NCBI GenBank assembly: GCA_933207985.1
Contig: OW240913.1
Location: 103,044,064 to 103,108,063, forward strand
Length of the DNA: 64,000 bases
Direction: 5' to 3'
DNA from: Pelobates cultripes
Lineage: Eukaryota; Chordata; Amphibia; Anura; Pelobatidae
Below the pieces are notes generated by a model, which saw only the letters and a list, made by a program, of their open reading frames with translations, was not told where the DNA came from and did not search any database. This document shows, one piece after another, positions 23,489-34,592 of this stretch (positions within the stretch are counted from its first letter, which is position 1; each line of letters starts with the position of its first letter). A program made the translations under genes and the position numbers.

Positions 23489-25931
23489 GGCTAGAATGTG
23501 CAATAAGTTTTATCACAAGAAATTAGGTGATATGTAGGAACTTGCATATAATGTACCAATATGGTATTCGGTGATAATGGTATCTAGACTCTGGATATAC
23601 TTAGAAACTAGTGACAAAGTAAACCTTTTTAGTTTCAAATCAATATGTTACTATTATAGGTAAAACTTGCATATGGTATGATACTACAATAATAAATGAT
23701 GTGTTGAGTGAAAGGTGCAAATCATGCGTATGGTATGCCCATAGTGATTTATGTTGGGCTTTACTTATATAGAACACATATGCAATTCTATAGCTATAAC
23801 CAATTTTTTGCAGTATATAGATAGCAAAAAGGGGAAAACAACATGCGTACATGCACTACAATAAAAAGCAGGATCAGGCACTCTGTAAAATAAAGACCCC
23901 AAATTAAGTCAAAATAAAGATGCTTCTAATGATGTGCATCCTTTCTCACTATGCACCAAATGAAATACCAGACATGCTACCATCAGAAAAGCTGATGTAG
24001 GGTATATACTACAAAGGAGATCATAAACCACAATACACTATAATGCACAACGCTCTGCCATACAGCCCAGCCCAACATTTGTGTGCTTTAAATAATGTAC
24101 CCCAACATGCAATGCCCAAAGAACAAGAGGGACTGTGCTTTTTAAAACATTTTGTCTGCTTAAGACACAGTTCTGTACACATCCTAAAGAATGCTCGTTC
24201 ATGTGATTAAACACCACCCTGCAGAGCTTCATTTAATATACAGGTTCGCTCATGAATATATTACCCTCACCACCTCTGAGCCTTATCATTTGATAAAGAG
24301 TTACATTACAACCTAGGACTTGGTTGTGTCCAGCTTTAATTGTGTACGCAGGAGAACCACTAAGGTCTGTTTTGATGTGGGTTCTGGCAGATGAAGTTGC
24401 CAAGAGCTGTAGAGGAAGAGGACAGCGACTATTTGTTATAGCTGCAGCAGTTTGGAAAAATCATTGCAGCTGTGTGACCTAGGGTGAGATTGTTGTGAGA
24501 TTGTAGGGCTGTGCAAAATGTGTCATTCGGAAAGTATTTTCATTCATGATTACTGACGAATGACACTACTCAAGGTTGCTCAGATAAGCACAACACTGTA
24601 ACTGACAAATACCAAAGCCAATTTCAGGGCTCAGCAAATCCTGGGAGGTGGGACAAATGACAGATATTCATGTTTAAGGGTTTATTTAGACAAGCAACGC
24701 CAGTCCAGAGTGCCCCTTTAAGAGGTGATGTTAAGGGGACTGGTCTTTCACTAACATATGGGGTTTATAATAAATTGGGTCCCAAAATTCTATTCAAGTT
24801 GAAAACTGCAATTCACAAACCTACTCTCTATTTTGTTCAAATTTCCGGCACACAAAAATATACTCATATGAGTTTTCCTTTACATAAAGCAATGAAAAGA
24901 GCAGACCAAGAGGTAATGACATCATTAGTATCATTGATACTAATAATACTAATGAAGTCAAAGCAGTAACATCCTGTGTTGCTTCAATATGTGCCATTTA
25001 TAGCAATTCTCTATATTCTGGCATTAATATCAATTTCATTATACTTTTTGTATTATACTATACCACTTAGAATCTTATATGAAAATACTAATACTGTACA
25101 AAGTTACACAATAAGACTGATAAGATTAATACGCAGGAACAAGTGAACACTTTCCCTCTCTTCCGAGTTTTGAGAGCGAATCTAGAAAATCAGACAAAAT
25201 CTGCAACATTGTGTATGGAATTAGGGCTGGGTTATACCTGTAAGAATAGTGCAAGTTATCCTTATCGAGTTCTTATTCATTTATTTTTAATTCAAAACAC
25301 AGAATTAAAGTTACTTCTTCAGGATGCTTTACAACAGAGCTTCTTCACCTTCAGTGCTCTATCTATATTTAGACTACAACTCCTGTACCCCAGCCAAAAC
25401 TAGGATTGGAACCATAGGAGCTGCAAATTCAGGGGTTGCTGTTGCACAGAAGATAATAGGCATCATGCATGCCTTATATAAAATACAACAGGCGCTTTAA
25501 TGATATTAGAATGCGGAATAACTAAGGTGTTGTATAGAATGTGTATAACCCATCATCAGTTTTGAATTACTTAAAGACAACGCATGTTCAAAGCAAACCT
25601 GAAATGGCTACATGAGCAAGACTGTAATTTGTTAAATATTTTCATTTTGGTATAATTGGTTTAATATAAAATATTAATTATATCAACCAACACTGCACAG
25701 GAGACACATACAATACTTAAGTGACTACGACAAAAATAAAATAAAGACTCTGTCAAGGGTGAATGAAACATCATAAGATCAATATGTACATATATTAATA
25801 AAATTAATCCAGCATTAGATTTTAATAATTGCAATGATACATGAATTTCGTCATCTAAGTGAGCCACCTAGGGGCCACATAGCTACATTACATTTTAAAA
25901 TGAAATATGTAAAAAGAAAAATTAAACTCAC
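23489..25931. other. tnik intron segment, nothing recognised
   Basis: AT-rich unique DNA with no exon, RNA gene or clear transposon end that I can support. Confidence 0.5.
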
Positions 25932-26032
25932 AGCTGGTCGGCTTGGCCGTGTAGCATCTCTGTTTTCTTCTGGCTTTGTATTAGATACTTCATGTGGCAA
26001 CAAGGGTGATCCTTCAGGCTTATTGTTACCTG
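25932..26032 (-). CDS. tnik: tnik coding exon (...EGSPLLPHE...ATRPSRPA)
   Basis: The 101-nt exon lies between TTTTATAG and GTGAGT on the minus strand. It starts with the last two bases of a codon and ends in phase 0, giving 33 whole codons: GNNKPEGSPLLPHE, then KPEENRDATRPSRPA. In human TNIK the matching text (SKSEGSPVLPHE ... ITRPSRPA) directly precedes [17 protein letters not shown], so this is the exon upstream of the microexon. It belongs to the disordered proline/serine-rich linker. The acceptor reads TAGCAG, so splicing three bases later is possible. All tnik exons further 5' (kinase domain, coiled coil) are absent from the window. Confidence 0.93.
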
Positions 26033-26107
26033 CTATAAAATAATAGATTTATACACGATAAGCAATAACTACACAGTTAACACTCTCTTACAAAGTGTAC
26101 TGATGAC

Positions 26108-27704
26108 AGAAGAGATGTAGGATTATTTTTCTGCCTTTTTCCCATGTTATTGTGTTGTCTGATTTCCCAGGTTTTTGGATGATAATATTTCACTACTACG
26201 GCATAATGTGACTACTTGATTGATTCCTAAATATCTATTCACTAAATGGTGAAATATATTGAGCAGTCAATCTACAAAATACCAGACAAAAAGAGAACTG
26301 GAGAAAATCCTCAACTTTCATATATCAGCCTAAATGTGCAATACAGCTGTGAACTCTCTACAAAGCCACTATGTAGTCAATAACTCGCCCCCCCCAAAAA
26401 AAATCTATTACTGTCAATCAAAACATATAGTCATTGTTGCACTCTTAAAGAATGTTTTACTCCTATCTTAAATAAATAATCAGTTTCAAAATTAATCATA
26501 ATTAATTTTCTCCTTCATTTAGTCTGCATATTGATAATTAAACGGAATAATAAGGTTTCAGCTTGAATGCACTCAATCTTTGGCATTTAGATGAAAACTT
26601 GCCTGATGAGCGTGGAATATGAATGAGCTTTCCAACTAGGGTCTTCTAAATAGTCCCCTAGCATGCTTTCTGTGATTTTAATATTCTAATAGACATGTTC
26701 AATTAGTTTCTGTCCAAATTTAAGTTTGGACAAATTTCGGCAATTCGGACATTCGGATGCTTCTGAATGTACGAATTGCCGAACTTCGAAAGTGCCGAAC
26801 CGAATAGCCGAAATTCTGAAGTGCCGAACCAAACTGAATTTTGGAAGTGCCGAATTTTGGAAGTGCTGAAGTGCTTCCAATTTCTGAAAAGTGTCAAAAC
26901 ATGAGAGGGAGGGAAAATTAGGGGAATGATGACATGAATCTAACCCTAACCCTAATAGGGTTAGGGGTGGGATTGGGGTTAGGTTAAGGGAAGGGTTAGG
27001 GGTAGGGTTGGGGTTTGGAGTAGGGTTAGGCTTAGGGAATTGCCAAAGTCCCGAATTTCGGATTGCTGAACCGAATTGCCGAAGTCCCGAATTTCAGAAG
27101 TGCCAAACCAAATTTGTTGCCCATGCACATCCCTATATTATAATACTGTCCTTTATTATGTCTGACTAATTTTATAACTTTTTTTATTTTCCAACCAAAG
27201 TCCCCAAGATGTATTTTGGTTCAGTGAAAGAATGGCATAATTTCGGCTTGTTCTCTGCAATGAAATTCCCGGTTTATCTTGGCACTCTTGGTCCCCATTA
27301 TTCCAGGTTCCTTGGTGCAAGTGGATACATGTGGTTTATTCAAGTAATCAGGGGTACAGAAAGCAAGAAGGGAAGATACAGAGTGCAACAATGACTATAT
27401 GTTTTGATTGACAGGAATAGATTTTTGGGGGCGAGTTATTGACTATATATATATAGTGGCTTTGTAGAGAGTTCACAGATGTATTGCACATGAAAGTTGA
27501 GGATTTTCTCCAGTTCTCTTTTTGTCTTGTATTTTATAGGTTGACTGCTCAATATATTTCACCATTTAGTGAATAGATATTTAGGAATCCATCCAAGTAG
27601 TCACATTATGCCGTAGTAGTGAAATATTATCATCCAAAAACCTGGGAAATCAGACAACACAATAACATGGGAAAAAGGCAGAAAAATAATCCTACATCTC
27701 TTCT
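26108..27704. repeat. Long inverted repeat: 0.33 kb arms, 0.93 kb spacer
   Basis: Arm 26108-26445 (338 bp) is the reverse complement of 27380-27704 (325 bp). I see only a few base differences, one 14-bp deletion in the right arm near CTTTCATGTGCAATAC, and a TA expansion. Both arms share the outer word AGAAGAGATGTAGG and the inner word GTTGCACTCT, and diverge sharply beyond. The spacer contains the element 26692-27133. This could be a long-terminal-inverted-repeat transposon or an inverted duplication; no clear target duplication is seen. Confidence 0.9.
26692..27133. mobile_element. Non-autonomous element with TTCGG repeats and telomere-like core
   Basis: It begins GACATGTTCAATTAGTTTC and ends ATGCACATCCC. 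Both match the termini of the element at 59974-61093 in reverse (GACATGTGCAATTAGTTTC). Inside are spaced words built on TTCGG/CCGAA (AAGTGCCGAACC, CGAATTTCGG) and, at 26938-27035, CTAACCCTAACCCTAA followed by opposite-strand GGGTTAGGG-type words. No coding sequence. Confidence 0.65.
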
Positions 27705-27938
27705 TTTTACTATGTTTTTTTCTTTTTCGATTCACTGCAATTCTGTGTTTATTGAATAAAGCTGCTAATAGCTTTGAAGATATCATAAATCAGTGCTTCT
27801 CTACTATCGCTGCGCATGTGAGCTGTATTATAATGCTTCTCTACGAAAATCTTTCTATTGGCCAGGAGATTATCACTACTGAATAGCTGGGGCAAGGAAC
27901 TGCATCATGTGCCCTTATTACAAGGCTACTTTATCTGT
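27705..27938. other. tnik intron or intergenic DNA up to the gap
   Basis: Short unique stretch between the inverted repeat and the gap. No exon is seen. Confidence 0.4.
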
Positions 27939-28038
27939 NNNNNNNNNNNNNNNNNNNNNNNNNNNNNNNNNNNNNNNNNNNNNNNNNNNNNNNNNNNNNN
28001 NNNNNNNNNNNNNNNNNNNNNNNNNNNNNNNNNNNNNN
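27939..28038. other. Assembly gap, 100 N
   Basis: Exactly 100 undetermined bases. The missing 5' exons of tnik would be expected on this side, and a palindrome lies 7 bp to the right of the gap. Confidence 0.99.
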
Positions 28039-28045
28039 TTTGTTT

Positions 28046-28120
28046 CCTGTACCCGGCCGGACTAAAAGGAAGTGCACACTGACTCAGTGTGCACTTCCTG
28101 TTAGTCCGGCCGGGTACAGG
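28046..28120. repeat. Palindrome, 37-bp arms, 1-bp centre
   Basis: 28046-28082 is the reverse complement of 28084-28120 with one mismatch. The arms start CCTGTACCCGGCCGGACT and the centre reads ACTGACTCAGT. It directly follows the gap. Confidence 0.95.
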
Positions 28121-28450
28121 AGACAGATGCTCCCTGTACTCACGGACTATACAGAGCTCCGCCACGCTACAGTGAGGGAGTGACAGTGAGTGCTGAGCGC
28201 TTCCCTCCTGTCAGACCTATGTGAGATGTTTGGGTAGCTGTGAGTGATGTGTGTGACTGTGGCGGTATATGTGAGTGATGTTTGGGTAGCTGTGAGTTAT
28301 ATTGTGGCAGTGCGCGATGTATTTGAAGCTGTGAATGATGTGTGTGGAAGTATGTGATGTGTGGGTAGGTTTGAGTGATGTGTGTTGCTCTGTGTGGGGT
28401 ACTTTGTTCAGATAGCAGTGAGGGATGCAAGTAGGAAGTGATAGGAGGTT
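28121..28450. repeat. Degenerate minisatellite, GTGAGTGATGTGTG-type
   Basis: Words such as GTGAGTGATGTTTGGGTAGC and GTGTGTGACTGTGGC repeat loosely from about 28215 to 28400. Upstream is a GC-rich segment (GAGCTCCGCCACGC). Probably the interior of another non-autonomous element whose left side is lost in the gap. Confidence 0.6.
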
Positions 28451-28970
28451 GAGGAGAAGACAGGTTATTGGGCATGATAGGAGAATGTGAAGGGAGGCAT
28501 AGGCTGGATTGATAGGAGTTTGTTGGGGTACTGAGGCATGGGTGGGAGTGATAGGAGGATGGGCTGAGACGGAGGGATAGATGAGAGTGATAAGTGGATG
28601 AGAAGATAGGGGAGAGAGGTTCCCTATTTTCCCAGTCCCCTCAGTTTGTATCTTGAGAATCCCATTACCACAGAATTACATGGGACTCTAGATGACATTG
28701 GAGTAAATATTGTGAATGAAAAGTATGCACTGTGTTAATGAACATGTAAAAGGATTTATTTTATTTAACAACATAAACAAAGAGCTAATGCAATACAATA
28801 TGTGATGTAGTGACAAGGAAAATAATGCAAAACCATGTTTCGCTTAGCTCCACCTAGTGGATAAGAATTTGTGATGAAGACAGACAAACAATAAATACAA
28901 ATCACTGGGTTCCTGAATGCAAGACAAAATGCAAATACATTTCAAGGGCCTAGCATGATACTTACATTAA
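28451..28970. other. Nothing recognised
   Basis: Purine-rich at 28480-28620 (GGAGTGATAGGAGGATG words), then AT-rich. No gene or transposon end is supported. Confidence 0.4.
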
Positions 28971-29142
28971 AAGGACACTATAGTCACCAGAACAACTACA
29001 GCTTATTGAATTTGTTCTGGTGAGTAGAATCATTACCTTCAGGCTTTTTGCTGTAAACACTGTTTTTTCAGAGAAAATGCAGTGTTAACATTACAGCCTA
29101 GGGATAACTTCACTGGCCACTCCTCAGATGGCTGTTAGAGAT

Positions 29143-30020
29143 AGAAACATAGAATGTGACGGCAGATAAGAACCATTCGGCCCATCTAGTCTGCCCAATT
29201 TTCTAAATACTTTCATTAGTCCCTAGTCTTATCTTATAGTTAGGATAGCCTTATGCCTATCCCACGCATGCTTAAACTCCTTTACTGTGTTAACCTCTAC
29301 CACTTCAGCTGGAAGGCTATTCCATGCATCCACTACCCTCTCAGTAAAGTAATACTTCCTGATATTATTTTTAAACCTTTGTCCCTCTAATTTAAGACTA
29401 TGTCCTCTTGTTGTGGTAGTTTTTCTTCTTTTAAATATAGTCTCCTCCTTTACTGTGTTGATTCCCTTTATATATTTAAATGTTTCTATCATATCCCCCC
29501 TGTCTCGTCTTTCCTCCAAGCTATACATGTTAAGATCCTTTAACCTTTCCTGGTAAGTTTTATCCCGCAATCCATGAACCAGTTTAGTAGCCCTTCTCTG
29601 AACCCTCTCTAAGGTATCAATATCCTTCTGAAGATACGGTCTCCAGTACTGTGTACAATACTCCAAGTGAGGTCTCACCAGTGTTCTGTACAATGGCATG
29701 AGCACTTCCCTCTTTCTACTGCTAATACCTCTCCCTATACAACCAAGCATTCTACTAGCATTTCCTGCTGCTCTATTACATTGTCTGCCTACCTTTAAGT
29801 CATCATAAATAATCACCCCTAAATCCCTTTCCTCATATGTTGAGGTTAGGACTCTATCAAATATTCTGTACTTTGCCCTTGGGATTTAACGTCCAAGATG
29901 CATTATCTTGCACTTATCCACATTAAATGTCAGTTGCCACAATTCTGACCATTTTTCTAGTTTACCTAAATCATTTGTCATTTGGCTTATCCTCCCTGGG
30001 TCATTGCTGCCTAAAATGCA
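29143..30020 (-). mobile_element. CR1-like LINE, 3' end, nested in a piggyBac MITE
   Basis: On the minus strand a reverse transcriptase C-terminal frame is followed by a tail with GATGGGCCGAATGGTTCTTA and CTGCCGTCACATTCTATG. The same tail ends the copies at 40488-40840 and 44688-44925. 5'-truncated, as usual for CR1. Confidence 0.88.
29229..29880 (-). pseudogene. CR1-like reverse transcriptase/ORF2, C-terminal ~200 residues
   Basis: The open frame 29816-29229 reads RTLVRPHLEYCTQYW, LERVQRRATKLVHGL, LNMYSLEERRDRGDMI and YYFTERVVDAWNSLP. These are the conserved blocks at the C-terminus of CR1/L2-clade LINE ORF2. Similarity continues a little further upstream (LGVIIYDDLKVG) to about 29880. The RT catalytic core and endonuclease are absent, so it is a dead fragment. 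The long intact frame suggests a fairly young insertion. Confidence 0.9.
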
Positions 30021-30428
30021 TCCAAACATTTAGTGCCTCCACCCTCTGCATGCAGAAATTGAACTTTCCTCATAGAGATTCATTGAATTAATAAATCTCT
30101 ATGAGGAGATGCTTATTGGCCAGGGCTGTGTTTGAATTGTGCTGGCTCTGCCCCAGATCTGCCTCTGTCCCTGGTCTGCCTCTTTGTCAGTCTCAGCCAA
30201 TCCTATGGTTAAGCATTGTGATTGGATCAGGCTACCACTTCTGATGATGTCAGCAGGCAGTGGGCAGGTCTTAAGGAAACAGGGACAAAATAAGAAGCTG
30301 CAGACTTGAATACAAGTAAGATTTTACTATATTTAGGAAGGCATGAGGAGACCAGGGTGGCTAGATGGTGGTTTTATCCCTAAAGGGTCAGTAATACATG
30401 TTTGTGTTCCTAACGCTATAGTGCTCCT

Positions 30429-32456
30429 TTAAATAGGCTTTCATCCGTTGTATGTTATTTATTGGACTCTAAATTGCAACAACTTGAATTCTGAATGTCA
30501 AAATTTAGGCAAAAATTGTTGATAAAGAAAATGTTACCAGCTCAGCTACAGTCAGAATCTGACTATTGTACCTCAATTTCTGACATTTAGATTTTAGTTT
30601 GCTACATTTCGGAGTTTAGTGATTAAACCTGTATATGGTTTCATTCTTATATACGTGGATGTAACTGCCATGCATCAGCAAAGCCCGTTTCTGGGCCTGA
30701 AGCTGTGGCTCTGCACCTATGATGGAGCCTAGGATGGGGCCCTATCCTGGCACCCTGCGTGGGGCCTTTGGCTATCTGAACCTAGCTCTGTAAATAGGAG
30801 CAGATACCAGCAAAAATAAAGAGGATGTGTACAGTCTTTATTAATAATCACATCCCACTTACTTTAACTGTGCAGTTTTCTAGAAGAAAAATAATGATTG
30901 ATAATAAGAAAAATGATAAATTTGATCAGAATGAAATTATCATTGGAGGAGACTATTCATAAAATGGGAACACCAACTATTTTAACATGTTGCTTTTCGT
31001 ATCTTTCTTAAACAGTGAAACATATTAATATTACAAGTAACAATTTCTTTTCTAGTGGGGATTCGTGCCCTCATCCCTCTGGTTCCTTTACCCATGCTGC
31101 CATGATTTTACCATCTCTAAGATACATGCTAAGGGAGCTAACCATGGGCTTCTCTCTTCCATCCATAGGCCGTGGATGGAATTACACATATTGTAGCATG
31201 GGATGCAAATCATAACTTAATCTTTCATTTCCAGTTAGAATGAATTGTGCCATGTAATTGTCTGAAACAATCCAGAGTTATTAGCTTGCAGTCATTATGC
31301 AGGGGATGTTGTATCTTGGCTCCTTGGGACTCAGGACAAAGTTGTATGTTGGCACCCCTTCCTAACCTGTCATTTTTTGTATTGTTCTCAGCCATTTTAC
31401 ATAGGATAAAGAAAATCTTATGTAAAAAAAAATCAGCTAATGGATGGGGAATAGTTTGATCTGTCAAATTTTAATCCCTTAAACCACATGTTTTATTGCT
31501 TTACTCTCTTTGTGTGTCACTCCTAACCACACCTCATCCCCATACATGTCTTGTAACCTGCTTTAACCACACCAGGGGATAAAGGAGGAGCACCAGGGCA
31601 TGTGCACCCCCAAGCTATCAAATTCAAATGAATTCCTTATTATTATTTGTTTTCCTATTATAAAATCACTATCATGACTGCGACCTGCACGGCTTGTATC
31701 AGTTTATAGCATCTGCACCATAAGCAGAACACAGTTTTTTACGGACATGGGAGAGTTAGAAGCTAATGCTCTCACTGTCACGATTGGCACCGTTGATTTA
31801 GATCAAAGCAAACTTTGATTATTTGTCTATCTACTCCTTCCAAATTGATTAATTAATGCAGGCACGCTCTTCCTAGAAGTAATTCACACCGGAAACAAAG
31901 TTTCTGATTAGTGAAAAACCTGAGGAATCCTTTATTCCCCGGAGTGGGAGCCCCTTTTAAAGCAGAAATACGTTATGTACAGAGTCACAGTTAACATACA
32001 GTATTCATTCAATAATTGGTTAACAGTCTAAGGGGTCTTGTCAAACCCCCCCTACAGGATGTAGTGTTGTCATTACAGAGTTCTCCCACCCATATTCCAG
32101 CTCCATCTTGGTTACACGATGGGAGGGGGAGTGAGTAGTAGTTAGTGAACAGAGAGGGGCTGAAGAGGAAACAGTTACTTTAACAGCGATTCTCCATTTT
32201 TTACACGTGGCACATAGTTGTTAATTTGCACAACAGAAGTGCGGGAGGAGTTTAATAAAGGAAGCTGTTAACACAGGAATTTGTTACACGAGGCTTGCTT
32301 GATGGGAAGGGGGGAGGCTAGCAGGATGGGAGGAATTTGCAGAGAAAATAGTTACTGAACACATTGTAGGGGGGAAGGGAAGGTTTACTCTAGCAGCCAG
32401 TTTAACATAGTGAACACAGAATAAATAAACATTAGTAAATAGCCATTTAATTTTAA
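30429..32456. other. Intergenic stretch, no gene recognised
   Basis: No exon of pld1 or tnik is seen. 31780-32450 starts TGTCACGATTGGCACC, which could be an old LTR edge, but I find no matching end or primer site to support it. Confidence 0.4.
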
Positions 32457-34453
32457 CCCTTTAAGGACGGAGCCAAATGTACACGTTGTGAACAAAACAA
32501 AATGTAAACAAAACCTGGCATTTGCGCTACATGTCTGTCCAACCTTAATTCACCTCTTTCATAGTAAATGCACCCACCCTTATTATATATCATTTTATTC
32601 AGGGGAAACAGCGCTTTCATTAACTATTTAGCTATGAAACATAATTTAATATGAAAAAAATGGGAGAAAAGATTTTTTAAAATTTTTTTAGTTCTACATG
32701 ACATTTTAACTGTCAATGTCATAATACTGTTTGCTTTTACTGCAATAAAATACACATATTTGTATTCAGCAAAGGCTCACGTGTAAGACAGTGCCCCCTA
32801 TGTACAGGTTTTATGGCGTTTTGGGAAGTTACAGGGTCAAATATAGCACGTTACATTTGAAATTGAAATTCGCCAGATTGGTTATGTTGCCTTTGAGACT
32901 GTATAGTAGCCAGGAATGAAATTTACACCCATAATGGCATACCATTTGCAATAGTAGACAACCCAAGGTATTGCAAATGGGGTACGTCCAGTCTTTTTTA
33001 GTAGCCATTTGGTCCCAAACACTGGCCAAAGTTAGCGTTAGTATTTGTTTGTGTGTGAAAAATGCAAAAAACGCCAATTTTGGCCAGTGTTTGTGACTAA
33101 GTGGCTACTAAAAAAGACTAGACATACCCCGTTTGTAATACCTTGGATTGTCTACTATTGCAAATGGTATGCCATCATAGGGGTAATTTTCATTCTTGGG
33201 CTACCATAGGGTCTCAAAGGCAACGTAACCAATCTGGCGAATTTTAATGTGAAAAAAATGAAACATAAGCCTTATATTTGAAGCTGTAACTTTTGAAAAC
33301 ACCATAAAACCTGTACATGAGGGGTACTGTTGTACTCGGGAGACTTCACTGAACACAAATATTTGTGTTTCAAAACAGTAAAAAGTATCGCAGCAATAAT
33401 ATCGTCCTTGTAAGTGCTGTTTGTGCGTGAAAAATGCAAAAAACTTCACTTTTACTGGCGATATCATCGTTGTAATCCGATTTACTGTTTTGAAAGACTA
33501 ATATTTGTGTTCAGCGAAGTCTCCCGAGTAGAACAGTACCACCCATGTACAGGTTTTATGGTGTCTTGGAAAGTTATAGGGTTAAATATAGTGCTAGCAA
33601 ATTAATTTCCCTTTACTTTCGGCATGGGTTGTCAGGCAGGTCCTGCTAATTGTAATTAATTAGGATACCTAATTATGTAAAAATATTACATAAATATATA
33701 TGTAGAATTAATATATGTATATATATACGTATGTGTATATATATGTATATATATATATATAATTTTTTTAACATATTTTTATTTATATATAGGTATATAT
33801 ATAGTGATATATACGTATATACTATGTATATAGATATATATATTATTTCGTTCTACGTGTATTTTGATAAATATATATATATATTAATATCACAATACAG
33901 TTAGAACGAAATAACACACATCTATATATTTTTTTATTATTTATTTTTAATAATTTTTTTAATTTTATTTTTTAACGTATTTACATATTTATTTTTTTAT
34001 ATTATATATAAATATATATAACAATAATTATATATATATTTAATCAGTATCAGTCTACGTGTAATTTGATATTAATATATATATATAATTATATATATAT
34101 TAATAGTAAAATACACCTAGACAGTGTGTGTGTGTGTGTATGTATATGTGTATATATATATACTTAGATCATATATATATAACATATATATATATGATCT
34201 AAGTATATAATTTTTTTTTTTTACACTTTTAACTTAATTTTATTTTATTTCCTGCCAGCAGGGGGACTATCTGTCATTACAGGCAGTCCCCCTGCTGGCA
34301 ATACAGAAGCCAGCTATCCTAGCCATGTGATTGTGAGGTCCTCGCAAGATCGCCGGCGACCAGGTAAGTAAGAAAAAAACGGAGTGCTATTATGCCCGGC
34401 GTTTAGAGCCGCCTAAAATAGGGCGTAATAGTACACCCTCCGGTCTTAAAGGG
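32457..34453. mobile_element. piggyBac-like non-autonomous element, 2.0 kb, TTAA target
   Basis: TTAA at 32453-32456 and 34454-34457 flanks CCCTTTAAGGACGGAG on the left and, on the opposite strand, CCCTTTAAGACCGGAG on the right. Inside are two back-to-back hairpin blocks (about 32866-33243 and 33296-33585) and a TA-rich stretch with palindromes (33690-34210). An inverted repeat GCCAGCAGGGGGACT / AGTCCCCCTGCTGGC lies at about 34255-34300, before an end segment with CCAGGTAAGTAAG. No transposase. Confidence 0.88.
32866..33585. repeat. Two adjacent large hairpins inside the piggyBac-like element
   Basis: 32866-33035 (GCCAGATTGGTTATGTTGCC ... GTCTTTTTTAGTAGCC) pairs imperfectly with 33084-33243 (GGCTACTAAAAAAGAC ... 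CCAATCTGGCG). 33296-33420 pairs with 33430-33585 (shared words AAACCTGTACATG, CTCGGGAGACTTC and CTCCCGAG). Both hairpins have the word GTGAAAAATGCAAAAAAC next to their centre, so they probably arose from one duplicated module. Confidence 0.75.
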
Positions 34454-34489
34454 TTAATTCTTTTGTCCATAACACCGTGCTATTCAGAC

Positions 34490-34592
34490 CGCCAGATGGT
34501 CAACCCCAGGTGGCTCTAAGGGGATTTGAACTGTGGTCCCCTATGTCCTGGTTCTGCTGTCTTACCTCTGAGTCACACTTCAGTTCTTGCTT
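34490..34592 (-). repeat. tRNA-like sequence (tRNA pseudogene or SINE head)
   Basis: On the minus strand GTGACTCAGAGGTAAGAC resembles a tRNA 5' half with A-box spacing, and CAGTTCAAATCCCC is a B-box-like T-arm. CTTAGAGCCACC resembles a 3' acceptor strand. The acceptor stem pairs poorly, so a working tRNA is unlikely. Confidence 0.4.

Larger units (their letters stand above)
28971..30428. mobile_element. piggyBac-like MITE with a nested CR1 fragment
   Basis: TTAA flanks (28967-28970 and 30429-30432) bound AAGGACACTATAGTCACC at the left and, on the opposite strand, AGGAGCACTATAGCG at the right. This is the same family as 12648-13193. A CR1 LINE tail was inserted at about 29143-30020, which expands the copy to 1.46 kb. 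Confidence 0.85.

Noticed and set aside
26938..27035. A true telomere or chromosome-fusion point
   Set aside because: Only about three clean CCCTAA units and the run sits inside a short mobile element with shared termini; too little for a telomere relic.
31780..32450. Possible solo LTR beginning TGTCACGATTGG
   Set aside because: No matching CA end, target duplication, primer site or coding part could be identified.
34490..34592. A functional tRNA gene
   Set aside because: The acceptor stem does not pair properly and no clear anticodon arm can be drawn; kept only as a tRNA-like repeat.
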